A stretch of 64,000 nucleotides of DNA from CATOSP01 sp034422355 (GCA_034422355.1 DAOUJS010000008.1:1-64000), one strand, 5' to 3'. Shown: positions 53,012 to 61,129, counted from the stretch's first letter. Notes: generated by a model not told the origin, from the sequence alone. Numbers and translations are program-made.

Positions 53012-53548
53012 ATGCCCGACACCATCCAGATTCTCGACCCCTCCGCCGAGGACATACCCGAGGAGAAGGGCCTGAACGCCAATCTCCCCAGCCTGCGCGG
53101 CAAGACCATCGGCCTCCTCGAAAACCGCAAATACCACGCCGACTCCTTCCTCCATGAACTGAAGGATGTCTTGGTCAACGATTACGGCGCGGACAAGGTC
53201 ATCTACGCCACCAAGTTCAGCTACAGCGCCCCCTGTGCCGCCGAGACCCTGGAATCCCTGGCCAAGGAGTGCGACGTGGTTATTCACGGCGTGGCGGATT
53301 GAGGATCCTGCACGACGTGGGGTCTCCACGACACAGTTATCACCGAGACCAAGGGAGTGCCCTCCCTCAGCGTAATCACCAGTGCCTTCACCCGCGCCGC
53401 CAACGCCAGAGTCACAACCCTCGGAATGCCCGGCGCGCGTATAGTGGCAATTCCCAGCCCCCTCGCCACCCGCTCGGTGGACGAAGTCCAGCAAATGGCC
53501 CACGACTTCGCTCCCGAAATAGTCTCCCTCCTCACCGGCCAACCGTAA
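53012..53548 (+). CDS. UGSC-motif selenoprotein
   Basis: 178 residues when TGA 53300-53302 (codon 97) is read as Sec. The protein then contains VADUGSCTTWG, the name-giving UGSC motif. Both flanks are in the same frame (SYSAPCAAETLESLAKECDVVIHG before; VPSLSVITSAFTRAANARVTTLGMPGARIV after). TAGGAGG precedes the ATG. A hairpin CGTGG-GGTCT-CCACG (53316-53330) starts 13 bases after the TGA and carries GGTC in its loop, as in E. coli SECIS elements. Function unknown; related in fold to glycine-reductase-type subunits. Confidence 0.88.
53316..53330 (+). promoter_or_regulatory. Candidate bacterial SECIS element
   Basis: A five-pair stem CGTGG/CCACG encloses GGTCT. It lies 13 bases 3' of the Sec TGA at 53300-53302, within the coding region, as bacterial SECIS elements do. 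Confidence 0.65.
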
Positions 53549-53562
53549 CGCTTGTCTGCAAC

Positions 53563-53594
53563 GGGGGAGTCTCGCTTAATCCGAGACTCTCCCT
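53563..53594 (+). terminator. Hairpin after the UGSC gene
   Basis: GAGTCTCG and CGAGACTC pair perfectly around CTTAATC, extended by GGGG and TCCC on the outside. It lies 15 bases after the stop. The T tract is missing. Confidence 0.65.
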
Positions 53595-53616
53595 CAATCC
53601 CGCCCCCAACCCATCG

Positions 53617-53634
53617 TTCCCGCGGAAGCGGGAA
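53617..53634. repeat. REP-like palindrome, copy 2
   Basis: TTCCCGC-GGAA-GCGGGAA followed by TCCAT. It is related to 10632-10656. The remainder of 53640-53890 shows no gene. Confidence 0.55.
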
Positions 53635-53891
53635 TCCATATCCGTCTGATCGCAAGGGGCGCAACCACTCTAATGCAGCAGGCCCTGACCTACCGGGAGC
53701 GCAGCCAGGAACACCTGAGCAAGGCCCATCAATTAGGTCGCAGGTATGGGATTTAGAACGTACCCCTTACTTCACCGGGTTTTGGCCAAGCTGGCTTCCT
53801 GCTATGCCCAGGACCGGCGTTTTATTGCGTGCCTGCTTGCGTTGGCATTAAACTTGCGTGGCTGAGCAACGATTATGTCGAGGGGCTGAGT

Positions 53892-54854
53892 ATGCTTCCT
53901 AAGGTGTTTATTGACGGGCACACTGGTACCACCGGACTCCGCATTCACCAGTGGATGGCGGAAAGGGACGATATTGAACTGCTGACGCTCCCTGAGGAGC
54001 TTCGGCGCAATTCTGAAGAACGGCGGGGTCAAATTCAGGAAGCGGATATAGCGGTGCTGTGCCTCCCGGACGATGCGGCGGAAGAGGTGGCCGGCTGGGT
54101 GGCCGGGACTGACACCCGCCTGATAGACGCCAGCACGGCCCACCGGGTGGAGGAGGGCTGGATTTACGGACTGCCCGAGATGGAACCGAACCAGAGGGGC
54201 GCCATCTGCGAATCAAAGCTGGTTTCCAACCCGGGTTGTTACCCTACCGGGGTTATATTGCTGGTGCGGCCACTGGTCGACGCGGGCTTGCTGCCCGACG
54301 ATGCGCCGATATCGATCAATGCCCTATCGGGTTATTCCGGCGGCGGAAACTCGCTGATCAGCAAGTGGGAGAACCCGGAAAATGGGTTAAATGGGTTGCC
54401 CTATGAGGCTCCATACTCCCTTCACCAGAGACACAAGCATATTCCAGAAATGATGAAGTACGCCAGGTTGAGTATCGAGCCCCAGTTTGTACCGGCCGTG
54501 GGACCATTCCGTTGCGGCATGCGGGTGCAGGTACCCATACATTCTGCCATGCTGAATATGGGCGCCACCGGGGAGGAAGTGTGGGAAACCCTGCATGACC
54601 GTTACCAGGGCGAGCGATTTGTGGAAGTAGCTCGCTTGCAGGAGCCGGGCGAATTGAACGAGCGCAGTCTCAACCCCGAGGCCTGCAACGAAAGCAACCG
54701 GATACAATTGTATGTGTCTCCGCATCCATCGGGGCACATCCTGCTAGTTGCCTTGCTGGACAACTTGGGCAAAGGGGCCTGTGGCGCTGCCATCCAAAAC
54801 CTCAACCTGATGTTGGGCCTGGAGGAAGGGGCGGGGCTGCCTGCCACAGCCTGA
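53892..54854 (+). CDS. argC: N-acetyl-gamma-glutamyl-phosphate reductase (type 2)
   Basis: 320 residues from ATG 53892. Arginine synthesis step 3: NADPH reduction of N-acetylglutamyl phosphate to the semialdehyde. Seen: VFIDGHTGTTGLRIHQWM, DIAVLCLPDDAAEE, the active-site Cys in LVSNPGCYPTG, ALSGYSGGGN and RHKHIPEM. Length and GHTGTTG fit the shorter type 2 enzyme. No other arg genes lie next to it. Confidence 0.93.
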   Translation: MLPKVFIDGHTGTTGLRIHQWMAERDDIELLTLPEELRRNSEERRGQIQEADIAVLCLPDDAAEEVAGWVAGTDTRLIDASTAHRVEEGWIYGLPEMEPNQRGAICESKLVSNPGCYPTGVILLVRPLVDAGLLPDDAPISINALSGYSGGGNSLISKWENPENGLNGLPYEAPYSLHQRHKHIPEMMKYARLSIEPQFVPAVGPFRCGMRVQVPIHSAMLNMGATGEEVWETLHDRYQGERFVEVARLQEPGELNERSLNPEACNESNRIQLYVSPHPSGHILLVALLDNLGKGACGAAIQNLNLMLGLEEGAGLPATA

Positions 54855-54919
54855 CCGGTCAAATCATTAGAGACGCAACGAAGCTCTGAACGAATCCCTT
54901 CCCCCTTGACCGGGGAAAG

Positions 54920-55545
54920 TCAGAATGGCGGCGGCGCAGAAGCTGGGCCGTAACCGGCTCGGCATCGGCATTACCCACTTGGCCGTCGCCCCGATGAAAA
55001 GCCGCCTCAAGACTGCCTTCGACTCGGCCCCGTCCAGGATACGACGTGGTTGGCGAGCCCCAGGACGAGGGCAGCGCCCGCGCCCTCTGGAAGCAGGACC
55101 CCTTACCAGTTCCCGTTCTGGGCCGTCTCCCTGCCTGAAGCCAGTCCCAGCAACGCCGAGGCGCAGACCATGGCATAGACGGCCCCAAGCGCACCACCCA
55201 CAGGATCGTCGTCCAGGTCAAGGGCGGTCACGTCACCGTCTCCCCGGTCCGCGACCTCATCGGCGTCGTGGAGTGCGAAAAGGCCACGATGGGCCTGTTC
55301 ATCTCCCTCGACCCTCCAACCGGCCCCCATGAACACCGGGACCGCCGCCGGAGGCTTCTTGCCACTCCGACCTGTGGCAGCGCGACTATCCAAAAATCCT
55401 GTTGTGCGCCATCGGCGAAATGCTCTCCGGCAACGGCTTCGGCCTCCCGCTCCGACGCCTACCAGTCCGCCCAGCACGTCCGCCGGTACCAGTGCCGCCA
55501 GGCAACACTAGGCGAAACCGCCTGGCCCCAACTCGCCATTCCCGA
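54920..55545 (+). pseudogene. Decayed DNA methyltransferase with fused endonuclease-like C terminus
   Basis: Fragments in different frames line up in order as the C-terminal part of an adenine-specific DNA methylase. 54925 onwards: AAAQKLGRNRLGIGITHLAV. About 55038: YDVVGEPQDEGSARALWKQDP. About 55105: FPFWAVSLPEASPSNAEAQT. About 55220: KGGHVTVSPVRDLIGVVECE and MGLFISLDPPTGP. About 55370: DLWQRDYPKILLCAIGEML. At least four frame changes and stops separate them. The upstream catalytic half is missing. Confidence 0.75.
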
Positions 55546-55732
55546 TGCAACGCTAGATTGGCTCCTTTTGACAGGCATCGGATATGTCCTTACCATTGAG
55601 TTGTCAAGCGACAACAAGTCTGTCAGGGGCTTGTCAGGTCGCCGCTTATCTCTGATTTGGTTGGATAATGAGCCTGTCGCTAGTCCCCTATCGCAGCCGC
55701 GATAGGGGCTACGAAGTTAAGGAGGGAAAACA

Positions 55733-56395
55733 GTGCAGCCAGCGATGGATGCCACACTAACGGCAGTTGGGACTAGCCTGTATGCCCCTGCCATAGAGAA
55801 TTCGGTTGGATACGACAGCGCTGCAGATTTGCGTCTGGCGCAACACTCTGACCTTGAGTTGCTGGCAAGCAGGAAAGAATACATCGACCGCTATGTTCTC
55901 GTCCCGATCTTGGAAAGCGATGACATATTCGCTGCTTTTTCTGACAAGAGGACAGAATACAAGGATTGGCGGAATGCTTGGGTTTCTGCACTTGCCGATG
56001 AAGCAAGAGCCCAAAATATCGACATTGAAAGCGTTTTGGCAATGCAGGATGCCCAGGACGACCACCTGAAAAAAATCTTTACTGGCTCACATGAGCGGCT
56101 TGGTGAGCCAGCGGTGCGGGCGTTGGTGGGCGCAGTAAGCCTTAAGAAAATTGTAAGAAATGCCACGATGCCTTATAGCGAAGGATGGCCGGAGGAATCT
56201 TGGCGCTACATCGCGCACCTGTTTGCTAGTAGCGAACTCTGCATGATTGGGGTGCTTCATCATCTGGCTACTGGTATCGGCCGGAATGAAAACGTGCAGA
56301 CACTGGCTGATTGGAGTTTCATTTACACCGACGATGCGTATAGCGAAGCGGGTTACTACGGGCCAGACGCTGCCAGTCTTGAAGGGAAAAAGTAA
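55733..56395 (+). CDS. Unknown protein
   Basis: 220 residues from GTG 55733 with AAGGAGGG ahead. Mostly helical and acidic, for example SRKEYIDRYVLVPILESDDIF and ARAQNIDIESVLAMQDAQDDHLKKIF. No family recognised. Base composition is more AT-rich than neighbouring genes, and it follows a decayed methyltransferase, suggesting an imported segment. It is translationally coupled to the next gene (TAATG). Confidence 0.65.
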   Translation: MQPAMDATLTAVGTSLYAPAIENSVGYDSAADLRLAQHSDLELLASRKEYIDRYVLVPILESDDIFAAFSDKRTEYKDWRNAWVSALADEARAQNIDIESVLAMQDAQDDHLKKIFTGSHERLGEPAVRALVGAVSLKKIVRNATMPYSEGWPEESWRYIAHLFASSELCMIGVLHHLATGIGRNENVQTLADWSFIYTDDAYSEAGYYGPDAASLEGKK

Positions 56396-56679
56396 TGTCT
56401 TTGGGCGACCCAATTCTCAGTGAGGCGGCTGAACTGTTCCTGAATGAACTGCCCGAAGACATACGAAACGACTGCCGGGACGTGATGATGAATCGACTCG
56501 TTGATGGCCTCGAACAATACACCCCTACCACTAGGAGGGGGCAAATTGACCGGATAATCCAGGGCTGGCACTTCCGGTGCAGAATCTTGAATTCAAATGC
56601 CATCAGAGTAGACACGATATTTTTCAGCCCCAACAGCCCGCTTCACCCGATGAATAGGTGGGGATTCATACCTCCATAG
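56395..56679 (+). CDS. Small unknown protein coupled to the preceding gene
   Basis: 94 residues, start overlapping the previous stop by one base. DPILSEAAELFLNELPEDIRNDCRDVMMNRLVDGLEQY is helical; the C terminus is basic and aromatic. The size and two-gene arrangement are toxin-antitoxin-like, but no family supports this. Confidence 0.6.
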   Translation: MSLGDPILSEAAELFLNELPEDIRNDCRDVMMNRLVDGLEQYTPTTRRGQIDRIIQGWHFRCRILNSNAIRVDTIFFSPNSPLHPMNRWGFIPP

Positions 56680-56782
56680 AGGTTCGGGTGGCGCACCCCA
56701 CAAACTCCCGGCCCCACTGACATTTGCCCCTTCCCAACCCCCGACCCGCTGCTCTGTCATATATTCATGGGAGACGGACCAG

Positions 56783-56814
56783 GTGATGGGCACTGTGGGG
56801 AGTGTGCCCATCAC
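56783..56814. terminator. Perfect 11-bp hairpin
   Basis: GTGATGGGCAC and GTGCCCATCAC pair perfectly around a 10-base loop in the 300-base gap after the unknown gene pair. It is either a terminator without T tract or a regulatory hairpin. Confidence 0.5.
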
Positions 56815-56909
56815 GGGCAACCAGGCCAACCCGCCGGAAATGGGGAAATGTCCGGATTTGACCGGAAAATCCAAATTCCCCCAGAAATCCGCCGCCGGGC
56901 TGCCCCACG

Positions 56910-56938
56910 TTGAACGCCCCATGAGTCTTGTCTATAAT
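56910..56938 (+). promoter_or_regulatory. Promoter for the desulforedoxin-like genes
   Basis: TTGAAC (56910-56915), 17 bases, then a perfect TATAAT (56933-56938), 46 bases before the GTG at 56984. Confidence 0.7.
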
Positions 56939-56983
56939 TAGCCCAACATTCCGCCAGTCCGCTGGCATAGAGGGGTAAGTCCC

Positions 56984-57100
56984 GTGGCCAACCAGACCGG
57001 CAAACGCTATAGCTGCTCCAAGTGCGGTGCCGAGTTCATCGTTACCAAGGGCGGTGAGGGAACCATCAACTGTTGCAGAGAACCCATGCAGCAGAAGTAA
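56984..57100 (+). CDS. Desulforedoxin-like mini-protein 1
   Basis: Only 38 residues, from GTG 56984 behind AGAGGGG. KRYSCSKCGAEF ... GTINCCREPM has the CxxC...CC ligand set of desulforedoxin, a rubredoxin-like Fe(Cys)4 centre. It is a paralogue of the next gene (57151). Short enough to be missed by gene callers. Likely an electron carrier or metal-binding protein. Confidence 0.78.
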   Translation: MANQTGKRYSCSKCGAEFIVTKGGEGTINCCREPMQQK

Positions 57101-57150
57101 ACAGCGGCCAATCTCCGGCCCTCATACCCCGTAGTCAAGGAGGCCCCCAT

Positions 57151-57294
57151 ATGGCAAATGAGTTGGGCAAACGCTACGTCTGCGAAACCTGTGGCAGCAG
57201 CGTTCTATGTACCAAGAGCGGTGAAGGAGTGATCAACTGCTGCGACGTCGAAATGGAGTTGCAGCAACCTCGCAAGCTGCCCTCTTCAGACTAG
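57151..57294 (+). CDS. Desulforedoxin-like mini-protein 2
   Basis: 47 residues from ATG 57151 with AAGGAGG ahead; the upstream in-frame extension lacks support. KRYVCETCGSSVLC ... GVINCCDVEM carries CxxC...CC. It differs from its 38-residue neighbour by an extra Cys (LCTKSG) and a C-terminal tail. Both copies are followed directly by amt. Confidence 0.8.
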   Translation: MANELGKRYVCETCGSSVLCTKSGEGVINCCDVEMELQQPRKLPSSD

Positions 57295-57297
57295 CTC

Positions 57298-58740
57298 ATG
57301 TTGAAGTTCGGCGCATGGCCCCATGCGCGAATGACGGCATCTGAAATGACAACCGGCGGCCTGGCCAGATTCCTTCGGAACCACTCCCGGCTCGCCCTCA
57401 TCGCGTTGGCGGGGATCGTATCCATGGGCGTCGTCTTCGCCTGGCCATCCGCCGCCCACGCCGCCGGGGTAGACCCTGAGACCCAGTTCGTCCTCAACAC
57501 CTTCGCCTTCCTCATCTGGGGCGCGCTGGTGATGTGGATGTGCGCCGGGTTCACCATGCTCGAGGCAGGGTCGGTGCGCACCAAGAACGCATCGATGATC
57601 TGCCTCAAGAACATCGGCCTCTACGCCATCGCCGGGCTGGCCTTCTTCTTCATCGGCTACAACCTCATGTACGTCGATGTCTGGCACGTCATCGGCGGCT
57701 TCAAGCTCCTCTACGGCCCCTCCGCCGACGAGGCTGCCCTCGTCCAGGGGCAGGAAGACGCCCTCCCCGCCGTGGTCGAGAGCGGCAAGGCCGTCATGTC
57801 CGATTGGTTCTTCCAGATGGTCTTCGTTGCCACCACCGCCTCCATCGTCTCCGGTACCCTGGCCGAGCGGGTCAACATGTGGTCCTTCTTCATCTTCACC
57901 CTGCTGTTGACCGCCTTCATCTATCCCGTCGTCGGCGCATGGACCTGGGGAGGCGGCTGGCTGGCCGAAATGGAGTTCACCGACTTCGCCGGCTCCACCA
58001 TCGTCCACAGTACCGGGGGCTGGGCTGCCCTGGCCGGGGCGATGGTGGTCGGCCCCCGGCTGGGCAAGTTCCGCCGCGACGGCGGCGCGCGTCCCACCCC
58101 CCCGTCCAACGTCGTGCTGGTCACTCTTGGCGTCTTCATCCTGTGGTTCGGCTGGTTCGGCTTCAACGGGGGATCCCAGTTGGCCCTGGGCAGCGCCGTC
58201 GATGCCGTGTGGATGAGCATCGTCCTGGCCAACACCAACCTGGCCGCTGCTGCCGGAGTGATCGCCGCCCTGGCCCTCTCCCGGCCCCTCTTCGGTCGCA
58301 TCGACCTGTTCACCTGCCTGAACGGCGCGCTGGCCGGGCTGGTCGCCATCACCGCCGGGCCCAACTTCGTTGACCATTACTGGGCGGTCATAATCGGCGC
58401 AATCGGCGGCGCTATCTGTACCGGCGGCCTCAAGTTCCTGGAGATAGTCAAAGTCGACGATGTGGTCGGTGCGGTCCCGGTCCACCTGTTCGCCGGAATC
58501 TGGGGGACCCTGGCCGTCTGCATAACCACCGGCGGGGACATCCTGGTCCAGCTTGCCGGCATAGCCTCCGTCGGCGTGTTCGTCTTCGGCATCTCGTGGG
58601 GCGCATGGCGTGTGCTGGCATGGACTCTGGGCGCCCGCGTCTCCGAGCAGGTGGAACAGCTAGGCCAGGATGCCGCCGAGCTGGGCATCGAAGCCTACCC
58701 CGAATTCGTCCTAATGCCCGACCTCCCCGACGACGACTAG
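57298..58740 (+). CDS. amt: Ammonium transporter
   Basis: 480 residues, eleven membrane helices after an N-terminal signal-like helix. Seen: GALVMWMCAGFTMLEAGSVRTKN (Amt signature start), VGAWTWGGGWLAE, DFAGSTIVHSTGGWAAL, GWFGFNGGSQ and VPVHLFAGIWGTLAV with the pore His. It conducts NH4+/NH3 across the inner membrane. The start is not certain (no strong ribosome site). No glnK follows, unlike many bacteria. Confidence 0.93.
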   Translation: MLKFGAWPHARMTASEMTTGGLARFLRNHSRLALIALAGIVSMGVVFAWPSAAHAAGVDPETQFVLNTFAFLIWGALVMWMCAGFTMLEAGSVRTKNASMICLKNIGLYAIAGLAFFFIGYNLMYVDVWHVIGGFKLLYGPSADEAALVQGQEDALPAVVESGKAVMSDWFFQMVFVATTASIVSGTLAERVNMWSFFIFTLLLTAFIYPVVGAWTWGGGWLAEMEFTDFAGSTIVHSTGGWAALAGAMVVGPRLGKFRRDGGARPTPPSNVVLVTLGVFILWFGWFGFNGGSQLALGSAVDAVWMSIVLANTNLAAAAGVIAALALSRPLFGRIDLFTCLNGALAGLVAITAGPNFVDHYWAVIIGAIGGAICTGGLKFLEIVKVDDVVGAVPVHLFAGIWGTLAVCITTGGDILVQLAGIASVGVFVFGISWGAWRVLAWTLGARVSEQVEQLGQDAAELGIEAYPEFVLMPDLPDDD

Positions 58741-58743
58741 GGC

Positions 58744-58756
58744 GTGTGGACATTCA
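58744..58756 (-). repeat. TGAATGTCCACAC repeat, copy 3 (inverted)
   Basis: Reverse-complement copy just after the amt stop (extended match CTAGGGCGTGTGGACATTCAG). With the copy at 61070-61082 it forms an inverted pair around the protease locus. Confidence 0.5.
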
Positions 58757-58866
58757 GACAGCGGACTGCCTCCCGGTTTTTACTCAGGGACAACGAAGCT
58801 CAACATCGTACGTTGGGTTAGCCTTACCTGAGTTGATGGGAGAGCATTATCGTTTGCGACTACGAA

Positions 58867-58891
58867 GGGGCGCGCCAATGCGCCCCTTTTT
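58867..58891. terminator. Rho-independent terminator
   Basis: GGGGCGC and GCGCCCC pair around GCCAAT, followed by TTTTT on the plus strand. It ends amt transcription and lies next to the convergent small membrane protein gene. Confidence 0.85.
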
Positions 58892-58895
58892 GTTG

Positions 58896-59144
58896 TTAGA
58901 GGGAGACGAGGAAAATGACGGCGAAGACCAAGGTAATCGCGGCGGACAGGACCGCCAGAAACATGGCGTGGCCAGGGTCCTTCTCGCCCTGGCCGGAGAC
59001 CGCGTCCCGGAGGGCCATGAACATGAAGCCCCAGACGCGGCGGTTATGACCAGGAAGGCGTACTGTAAAAGGGTGAAGTTCATGTGGTCCCATAACGGAT
59101 TGGGTGATTTCTTGTGAGGCGGTGGCGTCACGGTTTACCATCAT
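58896..59144 (-). CDS. Small membrane protein of the protease locus
   Basis: 82 residues starting at ATG 59144 behind AAGGGGAGAG. The C terminus is one membrane helix (AMFLAVLSAAITLVFAVIFLVSL). The N-terminal half is soluble and basic. Its start overlaps the stop of the upstream lipoprotein gene (ATGA). No family recognised. Confidence 0.65.
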   Translation of the reverse strand: MMVNRDATASQEITQSVMGPHELHPFTVRLPGHNRRVWGFMFMALRDAVSGQGEKDPGHAMFLAVLSAAITLVFAVIFLVSL

Positions 59145-59533
59145 CGCTTTCTCTCCCCTTCGATTATGACGACGTTCCGGGTGGCTGAAACTCCCGCATG
59201 GGCGAAGAAGGCCCATAGTTGGCTGAGGTCGTCTTTATCTACGACGTGGATATAGATGTAGTAGGAGTCTTCGTGGAGGTAGACGTTGATGACGCTGGGG
59301 AGGTCGGTGATGTTGTGCTCGATTAGTTTCTCCCATTTTCTCTCCGCTGATTTGCCGCTTTCAGACAGGACATCTTTGATGGCGAAGCCGTGCTCCAGCG
59401 TTGGCAGGGGCGTTGGCACTGGCCGGGTGGGTCCTGTTTGAACCTGGTCAGGGTTGGAACCGGGAGTCGCAGCGGCACAGGCCGCTGCGACTGTGATCCA
59501 GAGGGTCATCAGGGTGAGCATTAAGATTTTCAT
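59141..59533 (-). CDS. Small lipoprotein of the protease locus
   Basis: 130 residues. The signal helix MLTLMTLWITVAAAC ends at a lipobox Cys, followed by a Pro/Thr linker (GPTRPVPTPLPT). The body (VINVYLHEDSYYIYIHVVDKDDLSQLWAFF) resembles the N-terminal pro-region style of the neighbouring protease. It starts nine bases after the protease stop, probably the same transcript. Confidence 0.68.
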   Translation of the reverse strand: MKILMLTLMTLWITVAAACAAATPGSNPDQVQTGPTRPVPTPLPTLEHGFAIKDVLSESGKSAERKWEKLIEHNITDLPSVINVYLHEDSYYIYIHVVDKDDLSQLWAFFAHAGVSATRNVVIIEGERKR

Positions 59534-59542
59534 GGTCTCCTC

Positions 59543-60826
59543 TTAGCAGCTATAGGGTGAGGCGCAGGAGCGCCAGTTGTCGTCCTCCCCGAGGTCCTGG
59601 TAGACGTTTACCAGCGGGGATATGATGCTCTTTCTCGTGTTGGCAAACTTGCCGACATGAATACCGTACAACCTGACGTCGGTTTCCGAACCGGCCAGCT
59701 CGTAGTAGGGGGATCCGCTGTCGCCTCCGTGGGAAGTTATGTTGATGAGGTATTGGCAGAGGAGCATCCGGTTGTTTCCCTCGTCGATGTTCTCGCAGGT
59801 GTCACTTATGTTCCCGAAGACGTAGCCGCTGCTCCTGCCGAACCGCCGCAGAGGTTTGCCCGGGTAAACAGTCCCTCCTTCGTATTTCACTTTTAGCTGG
59901 TCTCCGGTGGCTACGTCCACGGCATTGTTGGCGGTTGGCTTGGCGATGTAGCCGCGTCCGTAGCTGACACCGGAGTCGAACCGTATGAATGCGGAGTCGG
60001 ACTTTCGGCATGTTTTACCTGTTGGGCAGCCGGTGATGGCGGAGAAGGCCGGGTCTACGGACTCATTGCCTACTTTGTGGCTTGCATTGGCGCTGCTCGG
60101 CTGGTAGAAGGCGATGCTCGTGCTACCGCCGTCCCAGTCATCTTCGGTGCAGTGCCCGGCTGTGACGAAGCCGGCGACTCCGGCTTTTTCGGTAACGAAG
60201 CCTATGGAGCAGAGGTGGTGCTCTGCGCTCTTTACTTGGTAGGCTCCCATCATCTCGTTGTTCCGGGCTCTCTGCCGGAGCGTCTGCTCTTTCACCATCC
60301 TTTCCCGTTGCGTGATGTTAACGGCGGCGTGTGGTATTTCGAGCTTCGTGAGTATCGCCAGGATTTCACTTTTCTTCGACAAGTCGAGAATGCCGATTTC
60401 CAGGCGATTGCTTTGCTCCTCCAGGTCTGTGGCGACAACGCTGGAGTGGCCCCATACGTCGTTTTGCATGGAGGAGTACCATGTTTGGAGCTGGGTCATG
60501 GTGTAGTCACCGCTGACTATGTTGAGTCGGGCGTTCGTATTGGTCCCGAACTTGTCCTGTACGGCATCACGGGCGTCGGACTGTTTTTCTGTGTTAGTCT
60601 CGTCGCTGGTGAGGAAGATGTTGAGGACATCGCCGTCATCGTCTTTGGTGAAGTAGAAGCCACCGAACTCGGGGACGGTGCTACCGATTTCAGCGAGGAG
60701 TTGGTTGTTGTCCTTGTGCGTGGTGGGGTTCAGGTTCTCGCCGGTGTCTTAGGCGCCAGCGTAGCTCGTTCCTGCGATGAGCAGGGCAAGCACAGCTATG
60801 GCTGCAAAGAGCTTCGTGGAGAACAT
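59543..60826 (-). pseudogene. Secreted chymotrypsin/alpha-lytic-type serine protease with nonsense codon
   Basis: From ATG 60826 (GGAGG ahead) a clean signal peptide is encoded (STKLFAAIAVLALLIAGTSYAGA). A TAA stop at 60749-60751 (codon 26) follows, and the same frame continues without further stops for 401 codons. It contains a pro-region (VPEFGGFYFTKDDDGDVLNIF) and a catalytic domain with His in VTAGHC, Asp in SDSAFIRFD and Ser in HGGDSGSP. Without readthrough the protease cannot be secreted. TAA rules out Sec. A recent nonsense mutation or sequencing error is most likely. Confidence 0.75.
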
Positions 60827-60840
60827 TGGGGATACCTCCG

Positions 60841-60987
60841 TTAAAGTGTGGTAGCCGGGGGCACTTTGTTGATGTTAGCGATCAACGACGGAGGTACATA
60901 TATGCCAATGGGGAGAGAAGCCGGTCGTGGCGACCGGGAGAAGGATGAGTTCGAGGGTCGTGGGTAGCCTGGACAACGCCACTGCAT
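60841..60987 (-). CDS. Possible leader ORF with full anti-16S complement
   Basis: 48 codons from ATG 60987 run to a TAA 12 bases before the protease start region. The ATG is fused to AAAAAGGAGGTG, an unusually complete Shine-Dalgarno, with only about two bases of spacing. The peptide is Pro/Ser-rich and unrecognised. It may be a leader peptide or a spurious ORF. Confidence 0.3.
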   Translation of the reverse strand: MQWRCPGYPRPSNSSFSRSPRPASLPIGIYVPPSLIANINKVPPATTL

Positions 60988-61044
60988 CACCTCCTTTTTG
61001 GTCGAGACTGCGGGGCAGTATATGTGAAATGTAGATGTTTTATA

Positions 61045-61060
61045 GTAGGGAAATCCCTAC
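61045..61060. promoter_or_regulatory. 16-bp palindrome upstream of the protease locus
   Basis: GTAGGGA and TCCCTAC form a perfect palindrome with a two-base centre. On the minus strand TATAAA follows directly, so an operator at a -10 region is possible. Confidence 0.45.
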
Positions 61061-61069
61061 GTTTTTGCC

Positions 61070-61082
61070 TGAATGTCCACAC
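61070..61082 (+). repeat. TGAATGTCCACAC repeat, copy 2
   Basis: Extended match GCCTGAATGTCCACACCCCCTAG. It is inverted relative to the copy at 58744-58756, with the protease locus between them. Confidence 0.5.
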
Positions 61083-61107
61083 CCCCTAGTCGGCATCCAA
61101 AGAGAAA

Positions 61108-61129
61108 GGCCCCGGAATGTTCCGGGGCC
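61108..61129 (-). terminator. Rho-independent terminator
   Basis: GGCCCCGGAA and TTCCGGGGCC pair perfectly around TG. On the minus strand it is followed by TTTCTCTTT. It ends the LLM gene at 61161. Confidence 0.85.

Noticed and set aside
57286..58485. 399-codon ORF on the minus strand
   Set aside because: Antisense to amt; Gly/Asp/Glu-rich shadow.
59543..60826. Fourth selenoprotein (protease)
   Set aside because: The in-frame stop is TAA, not TGA, and falls in a region without conserved Cys.
60970..61000. 16S rRNA 3' end
   Set aside because: GCATCACCTCCTTTTT resembles the anti-Shine-Dalgarno end, but no other 16S sequence flanks it. It is explained as a strong ribosome site on the minus strand.
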